DNA of 64,000 nt from Tupaia tana (Eukaryota; Chordata; Mammalia; Scandentia; Tupaiidae), in assembly GCA_026018925.1 (NCBI GenBank), contig JAKSZU010000006.1:128603592-128667591 (forward strand). The letters run 5' to 3'. Shown one piece after another: positions 43,970-54,665 of this stretch. Every line of letters starts with the position of its first letter. Position 1 is the stretch's first letter. The notes under the pieces were generated by a model. It did no database searches, had not been told where the DNA came from, and saw nothing but the letters and a program-made list of their open reading frames with translations. Position numbers and translations under genes: made by a program.

Positions 43970-44571
43970 TAGTCTTTTAATTTAACATTCTGTTTTGCTT
44001 TGATTAGGCTATCCTCTACTTCAGTTAATTAAGGGTATGTATTAAACTGTCTTTGTTTGAAATGCTGTGTAATTTCTGTAACATCGTTAGGCCTGGACTC
44101 ATATATGCATACCTCCTTTTTGCATTTTTCATCACAGAGACCGTCACTACCAACATTCCTCCTTACTCCCAATATCTAATCAATTAATAGGGACTATTTA
44201 TTCACTCAATTAAATGTCTTTCTTTGCCTCATCTCTACTTTCTCCCTTTCTCTGCTATATAAATGTTTATATTCGTGTTATCATTTACTTGGACTTACAG
44301 TAGAATCCTATTATACATTACAGTTAATTCTGGCTAATAATACTCATTTAATATTTCTTTTATATTAGTCTTTTAAATGATACTATTTACTTCTCTAGGT
44401 CATATTTTATGTGAGATAAAAGTGAATCCACTTTTTATTTCATGAGGTCCCGTGGTTATGCATCTAAATTGTTATACAAGATTTACCTATGGTAAGCTCA
44501 GTTGATTAGAACCCAGAAGATAAAGTCATGAGCCCATACCTATGTAAACCAATTTAATTTGTTTCATGGCA
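43970..44571. other. AT-rich stretch, no feature recognised
   Basis: No repeat assigned and frequent stops. Confidence 0.4.
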
Positions 44572-44602
44572 CCCTAGTACAATGATTAAGAGTATGGGCT
44601 TT

Positions 44603-44749
44603 ATTTATTTATATATTTTCTAGTTGGTAGAAGGTGCATATGCTCACCAGAGAGACAGAGAGAGAGAAAATGAAGGCAGAAGAAAGGACCCCCCCCCCCT
44701 CCCATGGGACACATTCATGCTAGAATCCCTCCTCCCTTTATTCAGCTCT
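44603..44749 (-). mobile_element. 5'-truncated SINE in the MIR
   Basis: GTTGGTAGAAGGTGCATATGCTCACCAGAGAG...CCCCCCCCCCTCCCATGGGACAC; the head half is absent. Duplication GAGTATGGGCTTT (44590-44602) / GAGTGTGAGCTTT (44750-44762), 11 of 13 matching. Confidence 0.87.
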
Positions 44750-44881
44750 GAGTGTGAGCTTTGAAACTGGTTTATCTGGTTTTGAATCCAGTTCCAGATC
44801 CTGATACTTACCAAGCTCTGTAAACTTAGTAAAAATATTTAGGTTCTCTTTGTCTCAGTTTTCTTCTTCAGAATGGAGACG

Positions 44882-45645
44882 GGCTTTTCTGTCTGATGTC
44901 TTAGTGAGGTTGCACTGGCCTCTGCTGCTCTCCTGGCTTCTTGATGCCACACAAGGACAAGAAGAAGAAAGATGCTGGAAAATTGACCAAGAAAGACCGA
45001 GACCTAGTGAACAATTTGGGGGCAAAGTCAAAAAGAATAAGTGGTCTAAAGTCAAAGTTTGGGACAAGCTGAATACACTAGTCTGGGGACCAGCAGATGG
45101 CATAATGGTTACATCACTGGACCTCCATGTAGTCCACCGCCATTCGAGTCCTGGACCCTGTGGCTTAAAACTCATGCTGGGTGCATGTTCATTCGTGCCC
45201 AAAACCCCAAGAGGAGAATGGAGGAGAAGGGATTGTGGCATGACCATCCTCCTGGGGGGGGGGGGGGTGATTTCTTGCTTTTTGTCTGTCTTTCTCTCTG
45301 GCAAGTGCATATGCCCTATAGAAAACATACCTCAAAAAACCCTACAAAAAACCAAAAAAACCCTAGTCTTGTTTGACAAAGGTACATATGACAAACTAAG
45401 AAAGTTCCCAACTATAAGCTTATAACCCCATCTGTGTTCTTAGAGAGGCTGAAGATTCATTATCCCCTGGCCAAGGCGACACTTAGGGAGTTCCTTAGTA
45501 AAGGACTTATCAAACTAGTTTCAAAGCACAGAGCTCAAGTAATTTACACCAGAACTACCAAGGGTGGAGATGTCCCAGTCGCAGGTGAGGATCCATGAAC
45601 AGGCACAATTAACTATACATTTGGAAAAATAAAAACTTTATTAAA
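44882..45645 (+). pseudogene. RPS25: RPS25 processed pseudogene, interrupted by a SINE
   Basis: This is an intronless copy of the mRNA for ribosomal protein eS25, a 40S subunit protein. A 5'-UTR-like part (44882-44942) precedes ATG at 44943. The Lys-rich N-terminus, the WSKxKV and DKLN regions, [30 protein letters not shown] and KGGD can all be read in pieces. TGA is at 45596-45598 and AATAAA at 45628-45633, as in the parent mRNA. It is dead: a one-base deletion lies near 45015-45025, a four-base deletion near 45400, there are many substitutions, and a type A SINE sits at 45085-45362 inside the codons for LNNLV/LFDK. ATGGAGA at 44873-44879 recurs at 45943 and 45981, fitting a target duplication within the MIR. 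Identification rests on protein and 3'-UTR similarity I know; divergence from the parent was not measured. Confidence 0.96.
45085..45362 (+). mobile_element. Type A SINE inside the RPS25 pseudogene
   Basis: CTAGTCT is duplicated at 45078-45084 and 45363-45369. GGGGACCAGCAGATGGCATAATGG head; CTGGGGGGGGGGGGGGTGATT (about 14 G). It post-dates the retrocopy. Confidence 0.97.
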
Positions 45646-45663
45646 CCTCCAAAAAACCTGGAG

Positions 45664-45940
45664 ATAGCAGCAGGTGGCATGGTGGTTAAGGTGCTGGACT
45701 ACCACATAGCCATTCATGGTTCAAGTCCTGGACCTGGCAGTTGAAAATCAGGCTTGGCGCATGTGTATCCCAAAATCCCAGTAGGAAAACGGAGAAGGGT
45801 TCGCAGTGTGGCTATTCCCCTTTTGGGGGTAATTTCTCACTTTCCCTCTCACAGTCTCGGTCTGTCTCTGCAGTGAATGCATGTGCCTTATGGCAAAAAA
45901 AAAAAAAAAAAAAAAACAAAAAACAAAAAAAAACACACAA
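45664..45940 (+). mobile_element. Type A/C SINE next to the pseudogene tail
   Basis: ATAGCAGCAGGTGGCATGGTGGTTAAGG, GGTTCAAGTCCTGGACCTGG, CCAAAATCCCAGTAGGAAAACGG, GTGAATGCATGTGCCTTATGGC and an A run with (CAAAA) units. It landed in or beside the pseudogene's A tail. Confidence 0.91.
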
Positions 45941-46100
45941 AAATGGAGAAGAAATAAAAAAAATTAAATAAATAAATGAAATGGAGATAATAATGTCAGC
46001 TAACTCAAGATATTGTAATAAGAAATAAGTGTCTATACTGTTCAAAATTTAGAACATTTCTTGACATTGAATAAATGTTAACGATTGTTACTGTTATTAT

Positions 46101-46410
46101 AAGTTCTTAAATAACTAGAAATTGTATTTTTTTTCAAAAATATATTTCATGCTGTTGCTATTTGTCTTTAAATAGTCTATGATGATGATATGGAGTGCAG
46201 CCATTTGTTGCTTTAGGCTCCAACACTATTCTATTATCTTGTCAATGGCCTATAAAAAGCTCACCTCCATAGTGAGGGGAAACAAGTGAGAGAATATGGA
46301 CAGATTTGTATGAATTGACCACAGTGACTAGAAAACCAGCTCAAAAGTACACAAAGGGACAGTCATGTGTAGTGTTTTTAAATACAAAAGACTTATTTTT
46401 CCTTCTGAAA
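46101..46410. other. no feature recognised
   Basis: A short AT-rich interval. GATGATGAT occurs near 46180. Confidence 0.4.
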
Positions 46411-46420
46411 AAGTTGATTG

Positions 46421-46680
46421 AGGATACCAGCAGATGGCGTAATGATTATGTCACTGGACTCCCATATAGTTGACCGTGATTTGAGTCCTGGACACGGTGG
46501 CGGCTTAAAATTCATGTCAGGCACATGTACGTGTGCGCCCAAAATTCTGAGAGGAGACTGGAGGAGAAGGGATTGTGATGTGGCCATCCCTTCAGCAGGG
46601 GAGGTGATTTCTAGCTTTCTCTCTTTCTCTATCTGGTGAGCTCACATGCTCTATTGTAAAAATTCTCTTAAAAATTACGT
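46421..46680 (+). mobile_element. Type A SINE
   Basis: Perfect duplication AAGTTGATTG at 46411-46420 and 46681-46690. Head GGATACCAGCAGATGGCGTAATG; B box GATTTGAGTCC. Confidence 0.95.
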
Positions 46681-46737
46681 AAGTTGATTGGATAGCCTGT
46701 TGATTTCCTCCTGGCCCCAAGACTTTGGGTAGTATAC

Positions 46738-46985
46738 ATTTTTTTTTATTTTTAAATGGCCAGGGAGGATGAGCATACCAGAGAGATAAGTAGAGGAGGA
46801 AGGGGAAGGGAGAAAGTACCCCCTATGAGGTGTGGTTATGCCACAGTCCCTTCTCTGTTTTTTCCATCCTGTTGAGATTTGGGGAGTGCACAACCATGTA
46901 CCCAGAGTTTCTCAATACATGGGGCCCAGGATTTGAACCACAGTGGGATCGAGCTCCCCTAACGAATGGGTTACAGGTCAAGCCC
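46738..46985 (-). mobile_element. Type C SINE
   Basis: AAATGGCCAGGGAGGATGAGC, TACCCCCTATGAGGTGTGGTTATGCC, GGATTTGAACCACAGTGGGATC and GGTCAAGCCC. Confidence 0.87.
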
Positions 46986-48975
46986 AGTGTACTTTTAAAA
47001 TGTACTGTATGCTTTCATTTTCTAATTTAGAGGGTCCTTGTAGAGCATTCTGTGTTTTCTCAAGAGCTCTTCTCCCAGCAAAAGCTTTTACACTATTAGA
47101 AACACTTCTGGGCAGTTAAGAAGGAAGCCTCGATGAGTTCATTTACTTGACAGGGGCTAAAAAAGTTAGCTAGAGCTGTAATCATTTAATTACTTGATAT
47201 TTGTCAAAAAATTGCTGATTAGCCTTCTAGCAATTCTGCATACTTTAATGACTGACAGCAAAGCAAACAAAACCAGCATAGCATCTGTCAACATGGAAAT
47301 TAGTTATTGAGATAAGGCTTTTAACCAGCTTTCACAGAGTCATTCCTGCACTGGAAAAAGTCTGTGTAGAAGGTCTATATGTGAAACCAAACCAAACACA
47401 AGCAACAATTACAACTGGACCTGAAAAATTTGTTCACGACAGAAAATGAATACGAAAATGTACCCTTTAATGTATTTAATGTATATTTAATTAAAAATAT
47501 GATCTCTAGTACTTTATTAATTTCTATAAGCTTAAAATATTTGACATTATAGAATTTTTCTTCCTTCTGTACTTTTAATCATTTCCAAATGGCAGGCCTC
47601 TTGTAGATTGAAGGGATCATGTGGCTTAAATATGCTACACTTCCAGATCGGAATATAGGAGGATTATAGGGAACATAATGAGTCCTATTCCTCATAAGAC
47701 ATATATGCCAATAAATGGCAAATGTAAAACACCTTTTTAAAAAGGCATTACCTATTTTTGTTATTTATCAAGTAAATTAGTTTTCAGCTCTGGGTGAATA
47801 GTCATCATTTCTTATAGTAACTGATACAAAAGACTGACAGAAATATCTTCCTTTCTGACATCTACTTAGTGTGCTTTTCTCTCAGAATAAGAAATGTGTT
47901 TGTGTGTGATATGCATGAGTGTAGTTACAGTTATATAGGAATGGGTCTCACAATCTCATGTCAATGAAAAATATCCAGGAAGTCTGTTAAAAATTCAGTT
48001 ACACATTCCATTCTCTGATTACCAGTTTAGAATCTGTAGATAATTCTGATGAAGAAAATCAGTAGACCACATTTACAGAAAAACTAGCTTATGAGTCTGA
48101 GAAGGAAAGGGAATAATTTCAGTGAAATAGATTAGCTGACCGTATTGTGGAAGCAGTGCTTAGTCCTAAGGACACAAAGATTATAAAATGTTTCACCAGA
48201 GGGGTAAAGTTAGAACTGTGTTTGATTTTAGTAGGAAAATAGGACCCTAGCCAGCCTCCTGTTGAGTTATTTAGTAAAAGCATAATAGCTCCAGGGACTG
48301 TCTCACAGGATTATTAAGTAGTGCTCTCTGGTGATATTCTTCTCTGTTGAGGTTGTGATTAATTTCAAAACTGTAGGCATTTTATGTGTGTAATGCCACC
48401 CATATTGAACTTGAATATAATTATTGTAGGTTAACTAATGAATTTACATGATTTTTGTTATCCATATTTTGAGTTAATGCCTCATTATGCAAATTTATAC
48501 AGAATAATATTTTGAACCAAGAACACTGTTCTCCATTTAAAAATAATTAAAAGAGTGAATGGAATCAAGTTCAAGAAAATGAGCATCAGGGAAACACATG
48601 AATGTCACATCTGGTCTCCTTCTGGGAAGCTGCTCTTGGGATTCTCTGTAGCACTGTCATGGGAGTGCATGGTATGGAAACATAACCTGCAAATTCAAAG
48701 CAGTACTCCGTGCCTTCATCAAAGTTTAATGGGCATGGAGAGCTGGGAATGAAGTTTCTGCTGTTGGCTGAGGATCAACAGCTTGATGTTTTGAACTTAC
48801 TCTTGAAATTACTCTAGAGGAAGCAAAAGGGTTAATGAGCAAGTTTTCATAGCCTGGGGAACAACTTCCCAGGAAAGTTTGTAATTCCATTTCTGTGTTT
48901 TGGGATCACACCATGAGACTCTGTTGAGGGTGCTTATCTTTCTCTTTCACACATTCTCATAAAAGAAATAAATTA
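46986..48975. other. largest repeat-poor block (about 2 kb)
   Basis: No SINE, LINE or LTR was recognised. AT-rich, with no ORF above 65 codons and no convincing exon. Together with 34.9-36.3 kb this is the most likely place for single-copy or conserved non-coding DNA. Confidence 0.45.
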
Positions 48976-49449
48976 ACTTCTAAAAAAGTTCTTGAAAAGA
49001 TGAAATTACAGGGACCAGCAGTTAGCATAATGGCTATGTCGCTGGATTCCCACGTAGTCGACCGCGGTTCGAGTCCTGGACCCGGCGGCTTAAACTCACG
49101 CCGGGCGCGTGTGCGTGCGTGCCCAAGATCCCGAGAGGAGAATGGAGGAGAAGGGATTGTGGCGTGGCCATCCCCCCTGGGGGGTGATTTCCTGCTTTCT
49201 ATCTCTCTGTCTCTCTCTGTCTGTCTGGCGAGCGCACGCGCCCTATAGCAAAAACCTCTCCAAAAAAAGAAAAAAAAAAAAAAAAAAGATGAAATTACAG
49301 GATGAATTTTGATGCAAAATATTTTGAAATCCCCACATAGTTTTTCATAATACACATTTTCCAGGAAAAAACTATGTATTGATTTCCTAATTCTCTTGCA
49401 TGAAAATAACTTTAATTCCATTTTCCATGAATTTTTTGAAGCTCTTGCA
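48976..49449. mobile_element. mariner-type MITE split by a SINE
   Basis: TTCTAAAAAAGTTCTTGAAAA at the left and TTTTCCATGAATTTTTTGAAGCTC at the right are imperfect inverted repeats next to TA. Same family as 1574 and 54961. Confidence 0.52.
49012..49283 (+). mobile_element. Type A SINE, best-preserved copy
   Basis: Perfect 17-bp duplication at 48995-49011 and 49284-49300. Layout: tRNA-like head with A box TAGCATAATGG (about 49023) and B box GGTTCGAGTCC (about 49066), a GGCGGCTTAAACTCACGCCGGGCGCGTG link, the body CCCAAGATCCCGAGAGGAGAATGGAGGAG, the dyad CCCCCCTGGGGGG, a CT-rich run (about 49193-49225), the end GCGAGCGCACGCGCCCTATAGCAAAAACC and the A tail. Many CpGs survive, so it is recent. It is close to what an active source copy would look like. 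Confidence 0.98.
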
Positions 49450-49460
49450 TATTTATGTTT

Positions 49461-51590
49461 TTTATTTATATTATTACAATTTCTAATTTACATACAATAG
49501 TTGTACATATTTATGGCATACAGCATGGTGTTCTGATACAGGTATACACGGCATATCAAATCAGGGCAATAAACAGAGCCACCATCTCAAATGTTTGTCA
49601 TTGGTTGGTATTGTGCACATCTGAAATCTACTCTTCTATTTTGAGGTGTACCTCAATATATCTTAATAGGTATAACTCATTGAATTGTCACCAGCTGTTG
49701 TGACTGTACTGTGCCATGGTGCTCTACAGCTCATTCCAACTACCCACCTGCATTCTTGTATTTATTCTTTGTTTGACTTTGGTTAACTATAATGGGCCTC
49801 AGAGATGGTTATTCAATTTGGATCTACTTTGTGGCCTTAATGTTTGTAGAATCTAGATATCAATCTCTCCATAGACTTGGGAAGTTCTGTTATTTTTTTA
49901 TGGACTTGCTTTCCTATGGCTTTTCCTGTTTTTCTCCTTCTGGAATTCATATTATATACATGTTTGATCTCTTAATGATGTCACATGGGTGATGTGTATT
50001 TTCATCATTAAAACGTCTTTTCTGGGCTGGACTTACAGTGCAGTGATTGAGTGTAGTGCATTGGAAGCTGGATCCCACATGGCCAAGTATTTGCCCCACA
50101 GGATTATTGCATTCCTTTGTAAGAGATATAGTTTCTGGTTTTTTTTTTTTTTCCTTCATGTTTCTTATGTCCTGTGTTGATTTCTGTGTACCTGGTAGAA
50201 CAATTACTTTTCCTACTTTATGGGATAGCTTTCAAAGGGAAGGACTCTTTCTTGTCAATGTGTCCAAAAGTATTAGTTGGATAGTGTGCTTTGATTTTGT
50301 TTGGTTTTAGTATTGTAGGCTCTATATGTATTTTTTCAGTTGGAATTTATGTGAATGGTATCTATGAATACCTTTGTGATTGAGACTGTGAATATTAGTA
50401 GATGCAGTGACATGGCTTTTTTGGGGGCTGAGGATATCTAGAGCATGGGCCAGGGACCTGATTCTGGCCAGAGGGCATGCTGTGTATGTGGAGCCCCACC
50501 AGGCAAAGAGACTTTTGGGGGACAGTCTTTGTAGCAGGGACCAGGTGCCGGGGGTGTTGGTGACCTCAGATTCTACATGGGGTATGTGTAGGGTGTGGAT
50601 GTTCCATCAGTTGAAGGGGTGATGATAGAGCTAGGCAAGCGAGTAGGGCTGTCAGTAGTGACAGCAGACAGAAGGTGAGACAAAAAATCTTTAATCTTTT
50701 GGGGACAGGCCAGATTCTTCAGTCTCCAAGGGGGGAGTTCCAGAGTCATTTTTTTCCTGGGGAGCATGGAGTTCTCAGTCTCTGGCCAAAGTGGGGGCCA
50801 TGTTTGGAAGCTTCAATCACTGAGAACATGTCCAGAGGCCTAAGTGTCTGGGGTGCATAGTTTTGTCTCTGGTGGGAAATTGTCAAGAGACCTTAGTCTC
50901 TGGGCATGCCTGTACTGATTCCCTGTGTCTCGAGGGCATCCTCCCAACTATATTGCATTGCTTGTTCCCCTAAGAACAAAGTGCTGGGAGAACTCAGGTG
51001 CTGGATCACAGGATCAGCTGATGGCCTGGCTCTGTCACCCTCTGTGTGGATGCACTGGGGGATAGCAGAGCCTCTGGGATGTAGAGTTTCTGTCCTCTGA
51101 TCCCCAGGCCAGTAGGTACTTTGTGCCTCTGGTCCTAAAATGGCACTCCACTACCAGAGCTTGGGGCCCAAGGCAGAGGCCCCAGCGTGTGTTTCTTTTT
51201 TGAGGTAGTGCACCTGTAAGGACCTGGGACCTGCCTACACTGGATTTGAGATCTCTGATGACTTTGTGGTTCTCTTGTAGCTGGGACCAAAGGTGACTGA
51301 AGTAGGGATGAGGAGTGCAGAGATTAGTTTGTTTACCTGTTTCCCACCCCGGGGAGCTCCCCTGGGCTCTGGCTACCCCTGCCCTGGAGCTTTGTCTCCT
51401 TTATTCCTTCATTTTGGGTTTCTGTGCTTCTAGTTTCTCCTTGTTTAACTTTGCTGTATCCCAGTATTTCCTCCTTGCTCCTTTCTTTGATGGGTAGCTG
51501 TTTATCCTGCTGTTTCAGTCTCTCTCCATGAAGACAAATTGCACTAGATGTTTCTAGTCAGCCGTGCTACGTCACTCTCCTATGTTTGTA
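49461..51590 (-). mobile_element. antisense L1, apparently without ORFs, with 5'UTR-like GC-rich end
   Basis: 49461-49790 is an antisense L1 3' UTR (GTACATATTTATGGCATACAGCATGGTGTTCTG). About 49790-50400 and 50400-51590 resemble antisense L1 5'-UTR sequence: GC-richer, without ORFs, ending GCTACGTCACTCTCC, which on the minus strand would be the element start GGAGAGTGACGTAGC. TATGTTT flanks both sides (49454-49460, 51591-51597). No ORF2 landmarks lie between. Either one element lost its ORFs or two pieces are joined. Confidence 0.6.
50022..50145 (+). mobile_element. Type C SINE fragment
   Basis: GGGCTGGACTTACAGTGCAGTGATTGAGTG...GCTGGATCCCACATGGCC is a type C head; the body is missing. It lies inside the L1. 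Confidence 0.52.
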
Positions 51591-51597
51591 CTTTGGA

Positions 51598-52605
51598 AAT
51601 AAAATGCTTTGAGTTTTAGTCTTTTCATTTCAAAAAATGTAGATTTTCCGTTTTATCTCACTCTTCCTAAACTAATGATGATATAAGCTAACTTGACTCA
51701 GAAATAGCTGTCAATAGATAAGCTAATTTTCAAGTTTAAGAGAATAAACTCTCATAGAGTCTGAGAAAGCACCATTGCGTACATTATTTCTGTCCATTTA
51801 TTGGTCAATTATAATTTATGAGAAAATAAATAACTAAATTAGTACATTAATAAAAAATTAGTCAATAACATATTTATCGATTGATCAATGAATAAATCAA
51901 TAAATAACTTATTTTAAAATAGCCCCGATTCTGTGATGACTGACACTGAAGATAAAAATATTCGTTCTTCGCAACTCTTCCACATTTAGTTGAGCAGAAA
52001 TGTCCTGAAATGTAAAAAGTAATAATTCATTGAAGAAATTGTCAAATACCAAATGGATGATGCAGATGATAAGGAGCCACAGTTGCTAAGGACACAGGGG
52101 AAGGCCAAGCAAGCTCTTGAAATATCTGAGAATATATAATAGAGCACCAGAAAGCCTTGTGGTCATCTTGAAGGACACATTGGAATTATGTATCTAGGAA
52201 AAAGTTTGTGGGGGAAAGGAGGGGATGGAAAGAGATATTCCATATGGGTGAAGTAATATCAGAATCAGATTGAAATTTTCTAAGTTGAATCCAGATAATC
52301 AGACATGAAAATTTAAAGCTGGGGAGAATAAAATAGAGGCAGACTGAGGATAACTTTGAATACTTTGTGAATCAGTTTTTAATGTATTCTATAATATAAT
52401 AAGTGTGACGATTCCAAGAGTTTTGAACAATGGAGTGATCTTAGTATACTGATAATTTAGTATACAAAGAAGAATAGGAGATTGGATGTTAATCTGGAAA
52501 TCACGTGCAGGTGACATTTGACAACGGACATGGAAGTTAGTTGTTCACAACTGTTTCCATAGATGTCTAAATATTAATCTTTCATAGTACATTATAAAGC
52601 AATTA
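51598..52605. other. no feature recognised
   Basis: AT-rich, with repeated ATAAATAAAT/TCAATAAATCAAT words near 51830-51910. The second half may belong to the old repeat that follows. Confidence 0.4.
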
Positions 52606-52933
52606 TTTTATCATGTAGGGGAGTTTTTAGGTACTTTTGTGTTCCAGGAATTTTTCTAGGTACTGTAATTGCAGTGGTGAAAAAGACAAAGTGTCTGCCC
52701 TAATTCTAATGGGAGAGACAGACTAGAATAAAATAAAATACAGCATAGTGACTCAGATAGTGATGTGTTACACAGGCAGTGGCTAGGTTGAAAAGAGACA
52801 ATTTAGAAAATTTAGATGGGAATAACCAGGAAAGCTCTTTCTGAGGAGGTAGTATTTGCGGTATACCAGAATGAAGAGAAAGGACAAAGACGTGGGAAGG
52901 TTTTGAGGTCAGATATTCTTGGCTTTTGATTTT

Positions 52934-54046
52934 TTTGCTTCATTAATTTAATTATAACTTTAGATTGATATATAAAGTAATATATATTTATGGGGTATGG
53001 TGTGGTTTTTCAATACCTGAATACAATGTACAATGCTTAAATCAGGGCAGTAAACATACCTGCCATGTCAAAAGTTTGTTATTATGTTGTGTTGTGAACA
53101 TCTGAAATTCTCTCTTCCAGCTATTCTGAAATATATATTGAATTGTTACCAACTATATTTACTCTGCCATGCTATGCTACCTTAGAATTCATGCTGCTTA
53201 CCTACCTGTACTCTTGGAAATGTTACCAAGTTCTCCCTATCTCCTTCACCCGATCTTCCTTCCAAGCTTTTGCTTCTGGTTTTCATTTTTTGACTCTTCA
53301 TTTCTTTTCTTTTTTCTTTTTTTGAGAGAGAGATTTTTGCTATAGGATGTATGAACTTGCTGGAGAGACAGAGAGAAACAGACAGATAGAAAGTGAGAAA
53401 TCACCCTTCTAGGTGGGATGGCCATGCTACAATTTCTTCTTCTCCATTCCCCTCTCCAGATTTTGGGCACACACACACACACATGTGTCTGGCATGAGTT
53501 TTAAGCTTCCTGGTCCAGTACTCGAACTGTGCTTGACTACATGGGACTCCAATGATGTAACCACATGCATCTACTGGTCCCTTGACTCTCCATTTCTATG
53601 AAATCAAATCTTTTAGTTTCCATAATGAGTAAGAACATGTAGTATTTATCTTTCAGTGCCTGGCTTATTTCACTTAGTATTATTTTCTCCAGATGCATCC
53701 ATGTTGCCTCAAATGACACATTCTCATCCTTCTTATGAATAATATTTCTTTTTATGGAATAACATTCCACTTTGTAAATATACCACATTTTCTTTATCCA
53801 TTAATGTGTGTGGGGCACTTAGGTCAATTCCATATCTTAGCTATGGTGAACAATGCTATTATGACATAGGAGTGGGGAACTCTTATGCACTATTGATGGA
53901 AATTTAAATGAGCATGATTATTATGGAAAACAGTATGGCAGTTCCTCAAAGAATCTAAAAGCAGATCCACCTTATGCTCCAGTCCTTGCACTACTAGGTT
54001 TATACCCGAAGGAAAGGAAATCCGTATGTCAAAGAAATTTCTACCA
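52934..54046 (-). mobile_element. L1 insertion with 5' inversion (twin priming)
   Basis: Perfect duplication GGCTTTTGATTTT at 52921-52933 and 54047-54059. From 52934 to about 53877 the plus strand is antisense L1 (3' UTR, then ...CATCCATGTTGCCTC, ACTTAGGTCAATTCC). From about 53878 to 54046 it is sense L1 ORF2 (GGAAAACAGTATGGCAGTTCCTCAAAG, CTACTAGGTTTATACCCGAAGG). The switch inside one duplication is the pattern of 5' inversion during target-primed reverse transcription. A SINE lies at 53306-53581. Confidence 0.92.
53306..53581 (-). mobile_element. Type A SINE in the inverted L1
   Basis: Duplication TTGACTCTTCATTTCT (53290-53305) / TTGACTCTCCATTTCT (53582-53597), one mismatch. Confidence 0.94.
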
Positions 54047-54230
54047 GGCTTTTGATTTTATGTGTAATGGCCAGTAATTGTAGGTTTTTATTTTATTTTA
54101 GAGGAGTGACATAAACTGATTTACACTTTAAGAAGATCATTTTGACAGTTTTGTAGAGACTAGATTATGTATGTATTTGGTGTATAGGGAAAGAAGGGAA
54201 GCAGAGAGAACAGTTAGAATGATACTGTAA

Positions 54231-54640
54231 TTCCCTAGGGCTGCCTTAACAAATGATCAAAAACTAGTGGTTAAATACAATAGAAATGTATTCTTTCATA
54301 GTTCTGAAGACTAGCAGTCTGAAATGTTGTCAGTGTTGTTTCCTCTGGAGGCCTTTAAGAAGAATCTTCCTAATTTCTGCCAGCTCCAGGTAACACCTGA
54401 TACTCCCTGGCTTGTAGCTGCATCTCTCCATCTCTGCTTCCATCTTCTGTGTGTATCCTGGTGTATCTACTTCTGTTATAAGAACATCAATCATTGGATG
54501 CAGAGCCCAATTTAATCCATTATGCCCTCATCTTAACTTAACTATATCTACATTATATAAGACTCTGTTTCCAAATATGGTAAATTCTGAGGTTCTGGTG
54601 GAAATGAATCTTTGAGGTACACTGTTCAGCATACTATATA
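54231..54640 (-). mobile_element. MLT1-type LTR, antisense
   Basis: GTAATTCCCTAGGGCTGCCTTAACAAATGATC, AGTTCTGAAGACTAGCAGTCTGAAATG, CTCCCTGGCTTGTAGCTGC, TTCTGTTATAAGAACATC and ACTCTGTTTCCAAATATGG run in the order of the reverse complement of MLT1. It is a fossil ERVL-MaLR solo LTR with no coding part. Confidence 0.87.
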
Positions 54641-54665
54641 TTGGGTATTAAGAACAGACTGACTT

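Larger units (their letters stand above)
44572..46100 (+). mobile_element. MIR split by three later insertions
   Basis: Left pieces: TAGTACAATGATTAAGAGTATGGGCTTT, then (after a SINE) GGTTTTGAATCCAGTTCCAGATCCTGATACTTACC and TCTTTGTCTCAGTTTTCTTCTTCAGAATGGAGA. Right piece: AATGGAGATAATAATGTCAGC...TTGACATTGAATAAATGTTAACGATTGTTA. The order is that of a near full-length MIR. The RPS25 pseudogene and SINE 45664 fill the gap. Confidence 0.8.
52606..54230 (+). mobile_element. old dispersed mammalian repeat split by an L1
   Basis: Left (to 52920): TGTGTTCCAGGAATTTTTCTAGGTACTG, CAAAGTGTCTGCCCTAATTCTAATGGGAGAGACAG, AAGCTCTTTCTGAGGAGGTAG. Right (from 54047): CTTTTGATTTTATGTGTAATGGCCAG...GGAGTGACATAAACTGATTTACACTTTAAGAAGATCATTTTGACAG. 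These are consecutive parts of a common old repeat whose name I do not recall. Confidence 0.45.

Noticed and set aside
44850..45425. A working RPS25 gene
   Set aside because: No introns, frameshifts near 45020 and 45400, and a SINE inside the coding part.
48957..49421. A recurring predicted protein, rich in RETERD, PPRGDGHAAIPSPPF and DLGHARTHARREFKPPGPGLEPRSTTWESSDIAI-like words, in dozens of places
   Set aside because: It is the translation of type A SINEs in one antisense frame. The similarity comes from repeat copies, not a gene family.
50407..51497. Several short ORFs in the GC-rich block as a gene or CpG island
   Set aside because: CpG is not frequent and the frames are short and unrelated. 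An L1 5'UTR-like origin explains the block better.
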